A stretch of DNA of 64,000 nt from Salinibaculum rarum. GTDB lineage: Archaea; Halobacteriota; Halobacteria; Halobacteriales; Haloarculaceae. Position numbers and translations under genes: made by a program. Location: assembly GCF_030505615.1 (NCBI RefSeq), contig NZ_CP129994.1:124001-188000 (forward strand), read 5' to 3'. The stretch's first letter is position 1, and every line of letters begins with the position of its first letter. The notes below the pieces were generated by a model. That model was not told where the DNA came from. It saw only the letters and a list, made by a program, of their open reading frames with translations, and searched no databases. Shown piece after piece: positions 9,171-15,981 of this stretch.

Positions 9171-9465
9171 CTCACCCAAGCGAACACCGCAGGATCACAC
9201 ACTCACTTCAGAATGGTGACGTTCTGTGGTCGTGTGGAAACTGCGGTGCGGGATCAACCCCGAAGCGGGTACACAGCCACCGACAAGCCCCACTATTACT
9301 GGTGGGTTGTCGAGTGGTCAAGCGCCACAGCGTGTGCTGAAACCCGCATGAAGAATTGCCGTGGGCTGATCCCAGAGCACACACTGACGAACACACTGCG
9401 GGTGCTGAGTCGGTGTCTGCTCAAAGCACGCCCCTAATTTAGTCACGCATACAGTATCACGCGCT
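9171..9465 (+). ncRNA. Unassigned hairpin-rich RNA candidate upstream of RNase P RNA
   Basis: No convincing open frame. Strong nested pairing is visible: 9186-9192 with 9241-9247, 9196-9200 with 9232-9236, and 9209-9213 with 9222-9226, together forming one long interrupted hairpin. A second hairpin pairs 9281-9286 with 9307-9312 and 9289-9293 with 9302-9306. The stretch could be one RNA, several small guide RNAs or a processed leader between tRNA-Asp and RNase P RNA. I did not find clean C/D boxes or an H/ACA tail. Confidence 0.4.
9435..9442 (+). promoter_or_regulatory. Putative TATA box of the RNase P RNA gene
   Basis: TAATTTAG lies 28-35 bases before the inferred 5' end of RNase P RNA (about 9470), the usual archaeal spacing. 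Confidence 0.5.
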
Positions 9466-9469
9466 CGTG

Positions 9470-9909
9470 CAGTGTATCGAGTGCGTTGCACGTGGAAGGC
9501 TGACCCACCGACCGTCGTAGTGACGGCCCGGAGGAAAATCCCCGCACCCCCACAGTTGGACATATGGGATCCGTCGAAAGGGCGGATCGTGCAAGCGAAT
9601 CCCTCTACCAACGCCAAACTGGCGGCCTCACCCACTTGCGGTGAGGCAGAAACAACACGTCCACTCGACAGCGATGACATCCGTGCGGAGGCACGACGCG
9701 GAGGCCGCGGCCGGACGTCGCGCGCTCTCAAAGTCGTGCTGCGGTAACCACGCGAGCAATGACCGAGTGGGAGCGATGAAATGGTACGGTCCCGGTGCAA
9801 GCCTGGAATGGTGCTTAGCCGAATGTCAGCTACCACTGCTGGTAACGCAGCGGTGGGAAACAGAACGGGGTTCATTCTTCACGACCGCAGCGTACTCGGG
9901 GAAACACTG
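9470..9909 (+). ncRNA. rnpB: RNase P RNA
   Basis: The conserved regions of archaeal RNase P RNA are present in order. The 5' core GGAGGAAAATCCCCGC is at about 9531. The CR-IV-like block with AGCAATGACCGAGTGGGAG and a following GGTGCAAG is near 9750-9800. The 3' core ACAGAACGGGGTTCATTC is near 9860. Ends are set by pairing CAGTGT (9470-9475) with ACACTG (9904-9909), extended by CGAGTGCG against CGTACTCG. It is the catalytic RNA that removes tRNA 5' leaders, here embedded among tRNA genes. Confidence 0.93.
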
Positions 9910-9927
9910 CCCGCAGTGATACTGTGC

Positions 9928-10001
9928 ACTCCCCTGGTGTAGTGGCCAATCATGCCGCCTTTTGGGGGCGGAGACGATGGGTTCGAATCCCTCGGGGAGT
10001 A
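9928..10001 (+). tRNA. tRNA-Gln (UUG)
   Basis: Acceptor ACTCCCC pairs with GGGGAGT, discriminator A. The anticodon stem CCGCC/GGCGG holds loop TTTTGGG, giving UUG. The T arm has the TTCGAAT loop. The gene begins 18 bases after RNase P RNA. Confidence 0.92.
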
Positions 10002-10051
10002 TCAGCGGTGTTACGGTATTTGAGGAGCCTCAACACCAAATAACTCTTTGA

Positions 10052-10127
10052 AGCGGGATAGGAGAGTTTGGAGTCTCCACCGGGCTCATGACCCGTGAGA
10101 CCGCAGGTTCAAATCGCGGCTCCCCCA
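10052..10127 (+). pseudogene. Malformed tRNA-Met-like sequence (CAU)
   Basis: The anticodon arm CGGGCTCATGACCCG with three G-C pairs and the preceding GGGATAG closely resemble haloarchaeal initiator tRNA-Met. The rest does not fold well. The T arm reads CCGCAGGTTCAAATCGCGG, with two bases extra to a normal 5-bp stem and 7-base loop. No 5' sequence complements the 3' acceptor CTCCCCC. It may be a degenerate copy, a tRNA with an unrecognised intron or insertion, or sequence error. Boundaries are approximate. Confidence 0.45.
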
Positions 10128-10280
10128 TCACATAGTGCGTGTGATCTGTCGCGCTCTGGGGGTTCCATCTTCGGGGAATCCGAGATGATGCTTGATGTAT
10201 TGTGTCCGTCGTGGGGTAGACGTGGCCCGGCCAACGGGGCTTACGTATTTACTTCGACCGCGGGTAGGTTCCCATAACGC
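10128..10280 (+). other. Intergenic stretch before the membrane protein gene
   Basis: About 150 bases without a gene. A CTTACGTATTTAC stretch around 10239-10251 could serve as a TATA box for the gene starting at 10281. A short GC-rich palindromic segment (GGCCCGGCC) lies just before it. Nothing else recognised. Confidence 0.4.
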
Positions 10281-10733
10281 ATGGTGAGATTACTCTCTGC
10301 TTTCCGAGGATGGGTGTCGGCATCTTACATGATGGCCGGTATTGGTGTGCTGTTTGTCTCTGGAGTTCTTTGGGGTAGTGGTATCACTACGGTGTATGTG
10401 CGCGACTTGGGTTTCATCATCGGATTTTCGGTTATCGCATATGGGATTGGTATCCGAGATGGGATTGAACGCGTACAGAATGCAGCTGAGGATGACAAAC
10501 CGGTTGATGCTGACCCTGATTTTTCGTTTCCCTCACGAGAGGAACCGTTGAAACTGCGGCATTTCGGTGTCTTTGCCATGATGGGTGGGTTCCTCATGTG
10601 GGCTGTTATGAAGGATGCCGCTCCGGCGCGAGCGCTGTTTTGGATTGGTGCGTTCCTACTGTACGGCGGAACAACGGTCGGGTTCGATCTTGGGATTAAG
10701 CGCGCTCAAGATCACGAAGAGGCCAACGAATAA
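10281..10733 (+). CDS. Hypothetical membrane protein
   Basis: A 150-residue protein with four hydrophobic segments. Two are near the N-terminus (about residues 14-55) and two near the C-terminus (about 92-140), separated by an acidic cytoplasmic-looking loop. No family recognised. It is an island inside the tRNA cluster, between the Met-like tRNA and tRNA-Glu. Confidence 0.65.
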   Translation: MVRLLSAFRGWVSASYMMAGIGVLFVSGVLWGSGITTVYVRDLGFIIGFSVIAYGIGIRDGIERVQNAAEDDKPVDADPDFSFPSREEPLKLRHFGVFAMMGGFLMWAVMKDAAPARALFWIGAFLLYGGTTVGFDLGIKRAQDHEEANE

Positions 10734-10763
10734 TGCTCTGTTTTCTCGGTGTTCGCACGTAGT

Positions 10764-10838
10764 GCTCCCGTAGTGTAGCTTGGTCAAACACACGACCCTC
10801 TCGAGGTCGCACCCCGCGTTCAAATCGCGGCGGGAGTA
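10764..10838 (+). tRNA. tRNA-Glu (CUC)
   Basis: Acceptor GCTCCCG pairs with CGGGAGT (G-U at the end), discriminator A. The anticodon loop CTCTCGA gives CUC. The D arm GTGT/ACAC and T arm CCGCG/CGCGG are intact. Confidence 0.92.
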
Positions 10839-10878
10839 ATAATCTTGGAAATCGCGTGAAAGAACGGTGAATGTTTGT

Positions 10879-10952
10879 TGGCGCGTAGTTCAGCTTGGTA
10901 GAATGCCCCGCTCACATCGGGGTTGTCCCCGGTTCGAATCCGGGCGCGCCAA
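10879..10952 (+). tRNA. tRNA-Val (CAC)
   Basis: Acceptor TGGCGCG pairs with CGCGCCA, discriminator A. The anticodon stem CCCCG/CGGGG holds loop CTCACAT, giving CAC. The T arm is CCCGG/CCGGG around TTCGAAT. The first base being T, paired to A, is slightly unusual. Confidence 0.88.
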
Positions 10953-10957
10953 TCTGC

Positions 10958-11032
10958 GGGTGTGTGGTCTAGTCTGGTTGTGATGCGCCCTTGACATGGG
11001 CGAATACCGAGGTTCGATTCCTCGCACACCCA
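10958..11032 (+). tRNA. tRNA-Val (GAC)
   Basis: Acceptor GGGTGTG pairs with CACACCC, discriminator A. The anticodon stem CGCCC/GGGCG holds loop TTGACAT, giving GAC. Only five bases separate it from the preceding tRNA-Val. Confidence 0.92.
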
Positions 11033-11048
11033 TCAAGGAATGCTGTGT

Positions 11049-11124
11049 GCTCCTCTGGGGTAGTTCGGCCAATCCTTCAGGCCTTTCGAGCCTTGAGACC
11101 TCGGTTCAAATCCGGGGAGGAGCA
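11049..11124 (+). tRNA. tRNA-Glu (UUC)
   Basis: Acceptor GCTCCTC pairs with GAGGAGC, discriminator A. The anticodon loop CTTTCGA gives UUC. The T stem CTCGG/CCGGG contains one G-U pair. Confidence 0.9.
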
Positions 11125-11304
11125 TCCCCTGATAACGCGGTGTATGCAACGAACCGCGAGGAAGGGCGGGTATGGTTCCAACCCGAAAGATGGGCCATCG
11201 TGCGAGACTGACAGGAGCCGAAAGACTCGGCATAACCCTGGGTTAAGGTTTGAGTCCGGTCTCGCGGGCGTGCGAACCCCGAGTAGTGCGCCGCCCATCT
11301 GTGT
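11125..11304 (+). ncRNA. Unassigned structured RNA candidate between tRNA-Glu and tRNA-Asp
   Basis: 180 bases with no plausible gene. Outer pairing GATGGGC (11189-11195) with GCCCATC (11293-11299) encloses a perfect 7-bp stem, GCGAGAC (11202-11208) with GTCTCGC (11259-11265). Inside that lie two short hairpins (GCCGA/TCGGC and TAACC/GGTTA). The inner 64-base unit looks tRNA-sized but has no normal D or T arm. It could be a guide RNA or a decayed tRNA. Confidence 0.4.
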
Positions 11305-11376
11305 GCCTCGTTGGTCCAATGGCGACGATGCCAGCCTGTCACGCTGGAGATCCGCGTTCAATTCGCGGGCGAGGCG
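11305..11376 (+). tRNA. tRNA-Asp (GUC), copy 2
   Basis: Acceptor GCCTCGT pairs with GCGAGGC, discriminator G. The anticodon stem CCAGC/GCTGG holds loop CTGTCAC, giving GUC. The T arm is CCGCG/CGCGG. The sequence differs considerably from copy 1 at 9096, so it is not a recent duplicate. Confidence 0.9.
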
Positions 11377-11457
11377 TTTCCGGGCGAATCCCCCCGGATT
11401 CCTTGGTAGTACCCGGAATCCCTGCTAGTTAAGGCCGGGAAACACATCGATAGAGGT

Positions 11458-11814
11458 GTGCCAGAAAGCACTCACCAACCCCGGGAAAGTGACGAACAGG
11501 CGTTTCCAGCTGTGAATTCTCTCCCGGAGAATTGGCGCGTTGAACAGTCGGAAACAACTGCTGAGGGAACACGTCATTTCATGCTCTCCGGCGAATTCAG
11601 CAAATCTCACACGTCGATCACCAAGACAATCATCGTACATCACCCGCCCAACGAAGAGGAGTGGGAAGCTACGCGACTCACGCACCGTGGGCAAGACGAT
11701 GAACTCGTTGCAACTGGCGCGCTTGAGACGGTTGCTGACGCTGCCGTAGAAGCAGCATGCGACGTCAACAATGACTACTTGAGCGTTGACATGATCACAC
11801 TCCCCGGCAAGTAA
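11458..11814 (+). CDS. Small acidic hypothetical protein
   Basis: 118 residues from a GTG start; the next in-frame ATG is about 40 residues in, so GTG is preferred. Acidic, soluble, no recognised family. It sits between tRNA-Asp and tRNA-Ala on the same strand. The central beta-strand-like pattern followed by an alanine-rich helix suggests a small folded domain. Confidence 0.6.
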   Translation: MPESTHQPRESDEQAFPAVNSLPENWRVEQSETTAEGTRHFMLSGEFSKSHTSITKTIIVHHPPNEEEWEATRLTHRGQDDELVATGALETVADAAVEAACDVNNDYLSVDMITLPGK

Positions 11815-11852
11815 CAGTTTTGGATACGCTGAGAACGCTAGGATTTGTTTGT

Positions 11853-11923
11853 GGGCCCGTAGCTCAGCGGCAGAGCACCGCCTTTGCAAGGCGGGGCCCC
11901 CGGTTCGACCCCGGGCGGGTCCA
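11853..11923 (+). tRNA. tRNA-Ala (UGC)
   Basis: Acceptor GGGCCCG pairs with CGGGTCC, discriminator A. The anticodon loop TTTGCAA gives UGC. The D arm GCTC/GAGC and T arm CCCGG/CCGGG are intact. Confidence 0.94.
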
Positions 11924-11933
11924 TTTGCTGCGG

Positions 11934-12425
11934 TCACGCCGCGGTAAACTTCTCCTGATAGAGGCTCAATACCTGTTGGTTACTGTGCACACGTCGTTTC
12001 TCGACGAGTGTCTGTTGGATGCCATACCGGTATTGCTCAGCGAGCTGGCGTTGCAACCCGCCAGTTGACGTGATCGTTTCGACTGCATCGGTCGGGATGT
12101 CAAACACGAAGGCTTGGCATGTCTGTAACGTTTCACTCATAAATTCACCGCGAGCGTGGTCTTGCGGGTTCATCGACGGTTTCGTGACAAAGTTTGGCTT
12201 CAGTAATAAGGCTCGATATGCATGTCCGTCGCGTCCTTCCACTCGCTCAACGTACCATACATTCCCGTGTTCAGCGTTAATGACGGCAGCCTTTAGATTC
12301 TCGTTCTCGTCTGTGAGCACGCGATCGCGGACGTCCTGTTTGTTCTCGATTTGCGAGTGAATGTTCGGGAGGTTCAGTTCTCGCGCGGCGCCAGCCTCAG
12401 TCATACTAGTAGAAACGCGGTTCAC
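11934..12425 (-). CDS. Hypothetical protein
   Basis: 163 residues, soluble, no recognised domain. It has an acidic-basic mix, no membrane segment and no cysteine motif. It lies on the opposite strand to the flanking tRNAs, its stop 10 bases after tRNA-Ala. An alternative start at the second methionine (MTEAG) is possible. No function assigned. Confidence 0.65.
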   Translation of the reverse strand: MNRVSTSMTEAGAARELNLPNIHSQIENKQDVRDRVLTDENENLKAAVINAEHGNVWYVERVEGRDGHAYRALLLKPNFVTKPSMNPQDHARGEFMSETLQTCQAFVFDIPTDAVETITSTGGLQRQLAEQYRYGIQQTLVEKRRVHSNQQVLSLYQEKFTAA

Positions 12426-12485
12426 CGTACTAAAAACCGGGTATTCGGCGTGTTACTCTTGGACTGCTGAGAGCGGTATGTTGGT

Positions 12486-12562
12486 GTCCCTGTAGCTTAG
12501 TGGATTCGAAGCATCCGGCCTCTAACCGGAAGTGACCGGGGTTTCAAATCCTCGCAGGGGTG
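12486..12562 (+). tRNA. tRNA-Arg (UCU), atypical
   Basis: Acceptor GTCCCTG pairs with CAGGGGT (two wobble pairs), discriminator G. The anticodon stem TCCGG/CCGGA holds loop CCTCTAA, giving UCU but with C instead of the near-universal U at position 33. The T loop has eight bases (TTTCAAAT) instead of seven. It may be functional with changes, a decayed copy, or hold sequence errors. Confidence 0.7.
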
Positions 12563-12635
12563 TTCGCAGTCTGCGCGTGGTTGAGGTGGTCTGGTGATCA
12601 GTCCTCAGTAATTTACCCGGTATCCGTAACTCTGT

Positions 12636-13286
12636 TCATGAAGACGATTTGCTCAGAGATTTACTTAGGGTGTCCAACACACCATCACATGCTTCCTCAA
12701 TTGATTGGGATGCACCGTCTTTGAGTTCATTAATCGTCTCTGAGTACGGTTTGACTTCTTCAGGGTAGTAGGCCGCAACTTCACGCAGATACACGAGAGC
12801 AGCGATTTCAGGTAGCCAACGGCTCGCATCAAGAAGGTCGTCAACAACGAGAAGTGGCCGTTCAGTGTACTCCTTCCCGTACCCGACGACTGGAGTCAGT
12901 GAGAGGAGAATCCATGCACGGGTATCAAGAGAGTCTGATTTTTCAAGTATGTCACAGAGACGACCGTAGTTGTGATAGTAGTAATCGTCGGGCAGGGAAT
13001 CTCTACTACGGGCTAACGCTTCAGCGGTGATTTCTCGTATATTCGAACCGGATTCTAATGCGCTTACAATCGGGTTAAAAATATCATCAAGAACGGCAGG
13101 TTCAGATTGTGATATTTCTCGAACTGCTTTTGCTGCGATGCGTTGTGTGTCTCCCTCTGAACTTAGTAACGCAATCGCAATTTCGTCAATCGAGTCACGT
13201 GCTGCTGTTGGATTCTCACAAACCAATTCGTACAATTCTACAACACGGTCTGAATCTGGTGTTGCATTAGGCTCATCATCCTGCAT
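12636..13286 (-). CDS. HEAT-repeat-like helical protein
   Basis: 216 residues predicted almost wholly alpha-helical, with recurring helix pairs such as AAKAVREISQSEPAVLD and IREITAEALARS, and aliphatic residues spaced as in HEAT/PBS-type repeats. Acidic and soluble, no catalytic motif. HEAT repeats usually mediate protein-protein contacts; the partner is unknown. It lies alone on the minus strand between tRNA-Arg and the tRNA-Gly fragment. Confidence 0.65.
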   Translation of the reverse strand: MQDDEPNATPDSDRVVELYELVCENPTAARDSIDEIAIALLSSEGDTQRIAAKAVREISQSEPAVLDDIFNPIVSALESGSNIREITAEALARSRDSLPDDYYYHNYGRLCDILEKSDSLDTRAWILLSLTPVVGYGKEYTERPLLVVDDLLDASRWLPEIAALVYLREVAAYYPEEVKPYSETINELKDGASQSIEEACDGVLDTLSKSLSKSSS

Positions 13287-13380
13287 AGTAATTACTTGTC
13301 TGCCTCCCTACTTTATGCCTCCGAATACCATACTCGAACTTCGCTAACACCCATCGGTAATCTGCAAGTAATCCGTAACT

Positions 13381-13432
13381 ATCCCGCGGGCATGCCACGC
13401 CCGCAACGCGGGTTCGAATCCTGGTGGCCGCA
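13381..13432 (+). pseudogene. tRNA-Gly (GCC) 3' half, solitary
   Basis: The anticodon arm (GCGGGC, loop ATGCCAC, GCCCGC), a T arm with loop TTCGAAT and a 3' acceptor TGGCCGC plus A are recognisable. No 5' acceptor GCGGCCA or D arm lies upstream. This is what is left when an integrase copies or splits the 3' half of a tRNA gene, so it may be an attachment site. A decayed tRNA is the alternative. Confidence 0.65.
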
Positions 13433-13483
13433 TTTCTGTGTTGCACTGTGGGGTGTTCTCACTCATTGGGATTCGTATCTTAC

Positions 13484-13490
13484 TTTTTTA
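13484..13490 (+). promoter_or_regulatory. Putative TATA box for a small RNA
   Basis: TTTTTTA preceded by CTTAC lies about 27 bases before a run of three consecutive hairpins (13516-13582). No coding start follows on this strand. Confidence 0.35.
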
Positions 13491-13511
13491 TGTGTTGTTC
13501 CATTACAAGTT

Positions 13512-13600
13512 AGTTGCACGCGGTTGAGCGTGCCGTAGGGGCGTTTCTCTTGGTCGGGTAACGCTCCTCGTTCGCGGCGAGGGACGCTGAAGCCTGTGCA
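13512..13600 (+). ncRNA. Candidate small RNA with three tandem hairpins
   Basis: Three adjacent stem-loops without an open frame: GCACGC/GCGTGC (13516-13533), GCGTT/AACGC (13541-13564) and CCTCG/CGAGG (13566-13582), preceded by a TATA-like sequence. GC content is higher than the flanks. Class unknown; the 3' end is a guess. Confidence 0.4.
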
Positions 13601-13703
13601 GTCCGTCTCCTATCTACCCTCCCGTTCACTCATGCCCAGCAGTCACTCTTGCTTAGCGCAGAGTTCTGCGTGAGTGGTCATACTTGAGATAATCATACTT
13701 TGA

Positions 13704-13868
13704 CTAATTCGCTTTATTGTTGAACCGGTCGGCGAAATAGTAATTGAGAATTGTCCCGAACAAGAAAACAGATGCACTCCAAAAAGTGAGATACCCGGTG
13801 AGCGTGGCGAGTATTCCGCTGATGAAACTGAGTGCACTACTCACATAGAACGCAGTTCCCGATTTCAT
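13704..13868 (-). CDS. Small membrane protein (54 residues)
   Basis: Starts MKSGTAFYVSS and ends FADRFNNKAN, with two hydrophobic helices separated by a short turn (LSFISGILATL and SASVFLFGTI). The frame is clean and the stop falls in a typical spot, but it is under 60 codons and no homologue is recognised. Two membrane helices in such a short frame by chance is not very likely; coding status is inferred. Confidence 0.55.
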   Translation of the reverse strand: MKSGTAFYVSSALSFISGILATLTGYLTFWSASVFLFGTILNYYFADRFNNKAN

Positions 13869-13932
13869 GGTTTCTTGTTCCTTTCATGGGTTTTGTGTGT
13901 TGCGGTGTGAAATTTCGTCAGATGTGGTGCGT

Positions 13933-14010
13933 GGTCAGGTGACAGAGTTTCGGTTAAACGTGCCCGATTGCAGATCGGGTTTTCCGCCGGTTCAAATCCG
14001 GCCCTGACCT
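13933..14010 (+). tRNA. tRNA-Cys (GCA)
   Basis: Perfect acceptor GGTCAGG/CCTGACC with U73, the Cys identity base. The anticodon stem CCCGA/TCGGG holds loop TTGCAGA, giving GCA. The T arm is GCCGG/CCGGC. Last member of the tRNA cluster. Confidence 0.93.
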
Positions 14011-14094
14011 TCCCTCACGGATAACTCCAATACCTTTCAAGCGGTTGGGCTGGCTTAGGCTTTTACTAAACCATTCCGAAAGTGTAGTTGTCGA

Positions 14095-15147
14095 ATGACA
14101 ATGACAGACTCTGGGTCAGTGAGCCACTCTGATCTTGATTGGTGCTATGACGCTGTTCAAGATGTTTCTCGAACGTTTGCTTTGACGATTTCCGAGCTTC
14201 ACGAACCGATGTCTCGGTATATTTGTGTTGGATATCTTCTCTGCCGGGTTGCAGACACGATCGAAGATGCAACACACATCCCGCCTGAACAAAAACATGA
14301 CCTCCTCACAGAATACCATGCGGTTCTCGAGGTAGAAGACGAAACAACACCAACAGACTTCTGCACTACTGTTGACGAGTGGATTCCAGACGATCCTAGC
14401 AGTGACTGGGAAGTTGTTCAACACACGCCACGAGTCGTTGAGACATTCCGTGTTCTTGAGCCAAGGGTTCAGGAAGCGATGCGTGAACCAGTGCTCGAAA
14501 TGATTGACGGGATGGCGATGTTTGTATCGCGGTATGCATCTGAGGGCGGACTTCGGATTCAAACAATGACTGAGCTTGAAGACTACTGTTGGTATGTCGC
14601 TGGGACCGTGGGGTCACTCGTCACGAATTTACTTGCGCCAGCGATTTCTGACGAGCAATACGCTACCTTGTCTGAAAATGCGCGCTCGTTTGCTTTGCTC
14701 CTTCAACTCGTCAACGTTGCTAAAGATGTCCGTGATGACTATCGTGAAGAGAATAACGTGTTCATCCCGGCAGAGGTTCTGTGTCAGCATGATGTCGCGT
14801 TGAGTGATCTTTCTGATCCGGACGCCGGTGAAACGGTTGCCCCAGCAATCGAGACAATTGTTGCGCGTGCTGAGCAGTATGTTTCAGATGCAGAGCAATG
14901 GCTCACAGCATTACCTGCTGGTGTGCAAGGCACGACGGTATCGGCAGTAGCAGTCCCATACCTCCTTGCAGTAGCGACAATGCGCGAATTGAAGACCCGA
15001 CCAGAAGATGTCGTCCGGACTGGTGATGTCAAGGTTGACCAAAAAGAAGTGTTCACGCTGTTGGCGCGATTCCATGCCGATGAGACAGTGTCACTCCGCG
15101 AACTCAGAGAACTCATAGAGACTCAACCACTCCACAAAGCGGATTGA
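14095..15147 (+). CDS. crtB: Phytoene/squalene synthase family protein
   Basis: A 350-residue trans-isoprenyl diphosphate synthase, head-to-head type. The first aspartate-rich motif is DTIED in CRVADTIEDAT, the second DVRDDYREE, both binding Mg-diphosphate. The N-terminal segment CYDAVQDVSRTFALTI is characteristic. It condenses two C20 (phytoene) or C15 (squalene) diphosphates. Haloarchaea use phytoene for bacterioruberin and squalene for membrane lipids; phytoene synthase is the likelier choice but cannot be settled by eye. No other carotenoid gene is adjacent. Confidence 0.88.
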   Translation: MTMTDSGSVSHSDLDWCYDAVQDVSRTFALTISELHEPMSRYICVGYLLCRVADTIEDATHIPPEQKHDLLTEYHAVLEVEDETTPTDFCTTVDEWIPDDPSSDWEVVQHTPRVVETFRVLEPRVQEAMREPVLEMIDGMAMFVSRYASEGGLRIQTMTELEDYCWYVAGTVGSLVTNLLAPAISDEQYATLSENARSFALLLQLVNVAKDVRDDYREENNVFIPAEVLCQHDVALSDLSDPDAGETVAPAIETIVARAEQYVSDAEQWLTALPAGVQGTTVSAVAVPYLLAVATMRELKTRPEDVVRTGDVKVDQKEVFTLLARFHADETVSLRELRELIETQPLHKAD

Positions 15148-15242
15148 AAGGCGGCGCGTGGCGTTGCTTCGCAGGGGGCGTGCCTTCTTCCAGATTTGTT
15201 CTCAGAATCCGTTACATTCACGGCGGTGTGTCGTGTACAGTC

Positions 15243-15419
15243 ATGATACTGATGCAATGCCACTACTGCGACAGTAATGCTGACGTCTCCATTGAAAAGA
15301 ACCGAATTCGAGTCGGGTTATGCGAAGAGCATCTTCAAGAACAGTTAGAAGGATTTGAAGAGGCGGATTCACTCAGTGAACTCCAACAGTACGTCGACGC
15401 ATACGAAACAAAGACTTGA
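15243..15419 (+). CDS. DUF6757-like small zinc-finger protein
   Basis: Begins MILMQCHYCDSNADV; an upstream extension overlapping crtB is unlikely to be real, and the second in-frame ATG at 15252 (MQCHYC) is an equally good start. A CHYC pair plus a later CEEH supply a likely zinc site, followed by an acidic helix. This matches a small family found throughout haloarchaea (DUF6757), of unknown function. Confidence 0.8.
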   Translation: MILMQCHYCDSNADVSIEKNRIRVGLCEEHLQEQLEGFEEADSLSELQQYVDAYETKT

Positions 15420-15490
15420 TCGATTTCGAAGTGGCGTGGTTTCTTCTACGATGCCGAACGACTAAGGCGATGTCGTGATTTGTATTTCAT

Positions 15491-15907
15491 ATGTCGTCAC
15501 GCACTGAAGAGACTGCTGAGAGTCCTACTACTGTGATTCGTCAAGCACTCCACGAGTATGAAGCTGAACTTGCGGAGTTACAATCAGAACGCGCTGCACT
15601 TGATGAGCGCATCACCGAATTAGAGGAAAAAATCGACACCCGTCGCGCAGAACTCGAAGCGCAAGGAGAAGATTCGACGACGTGGTTTGACTTCACAAGA
15701 GGGGTGAAACTACAGAAGGTCTGTGACAGTTTCGATCTCCTAGCCGAGGACGCGCCCGGGAGTGGTGTTACTCCTGATCAAGTGGTGAGCCATCTCAGCG
15801 AAACATATGGTGCGCCACGAGAAGAAGTTGAAGAAATAATCACGTCGCTGGTCGAGCAAGGCCGTATCTACGAGTCTGGAAATGACGCCTACAAAGTCCT
15901 GAGTTGA
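15491..15907 (+). CDS. Coiled-coil plus winged-helix protein
   Basis: 138 residues. Positions about 15-57 form a clear heptad coiled coil (LHEYEAELAELQSERAALDE). Positions about 70-138 resemble a winged-helix domain with helix-turn-helix spacing and a terminal RIYESGNDAYKVL wing, like the C-terminal winged helix of MCM-type and other DNA-binding proteins. Probably a dimeric DNA-binding protein; target unknown. Stand-alone gene. Confidence 0.7.
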   Translation: MSSRTEETAESPTTVIRQALHEYEAELAELQSERAALDERITELEEKIDTRRAELEAQGEDSTTWFDFTRGVKLQKVCDSFDLLAEDAPGSGVTPDQVVSHLSETYGAPREEVEEIITSLVEQGRIYESGNDAYKVLS

Positions 15908-15981
15908 CCGGTCTGATTTGGACCGGGGCACCGATTTCTCCATCCAGCATTTTCTTGTGTGTTCTGTGAGTATGTGGTGAT

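Noticed and set aside
9301..9390. Possible class II tRNA (Ser/Leu) from a GTCGAGTGGTCAAGC D-arm-like segment
   Set aside because: No T arm or acceptor partner follows at a suitable distance.
9472..9919. Frames of 90-185 codons on both strands
   Set aside because: They cover RNase P RNA, which is identified by its conserved cores.
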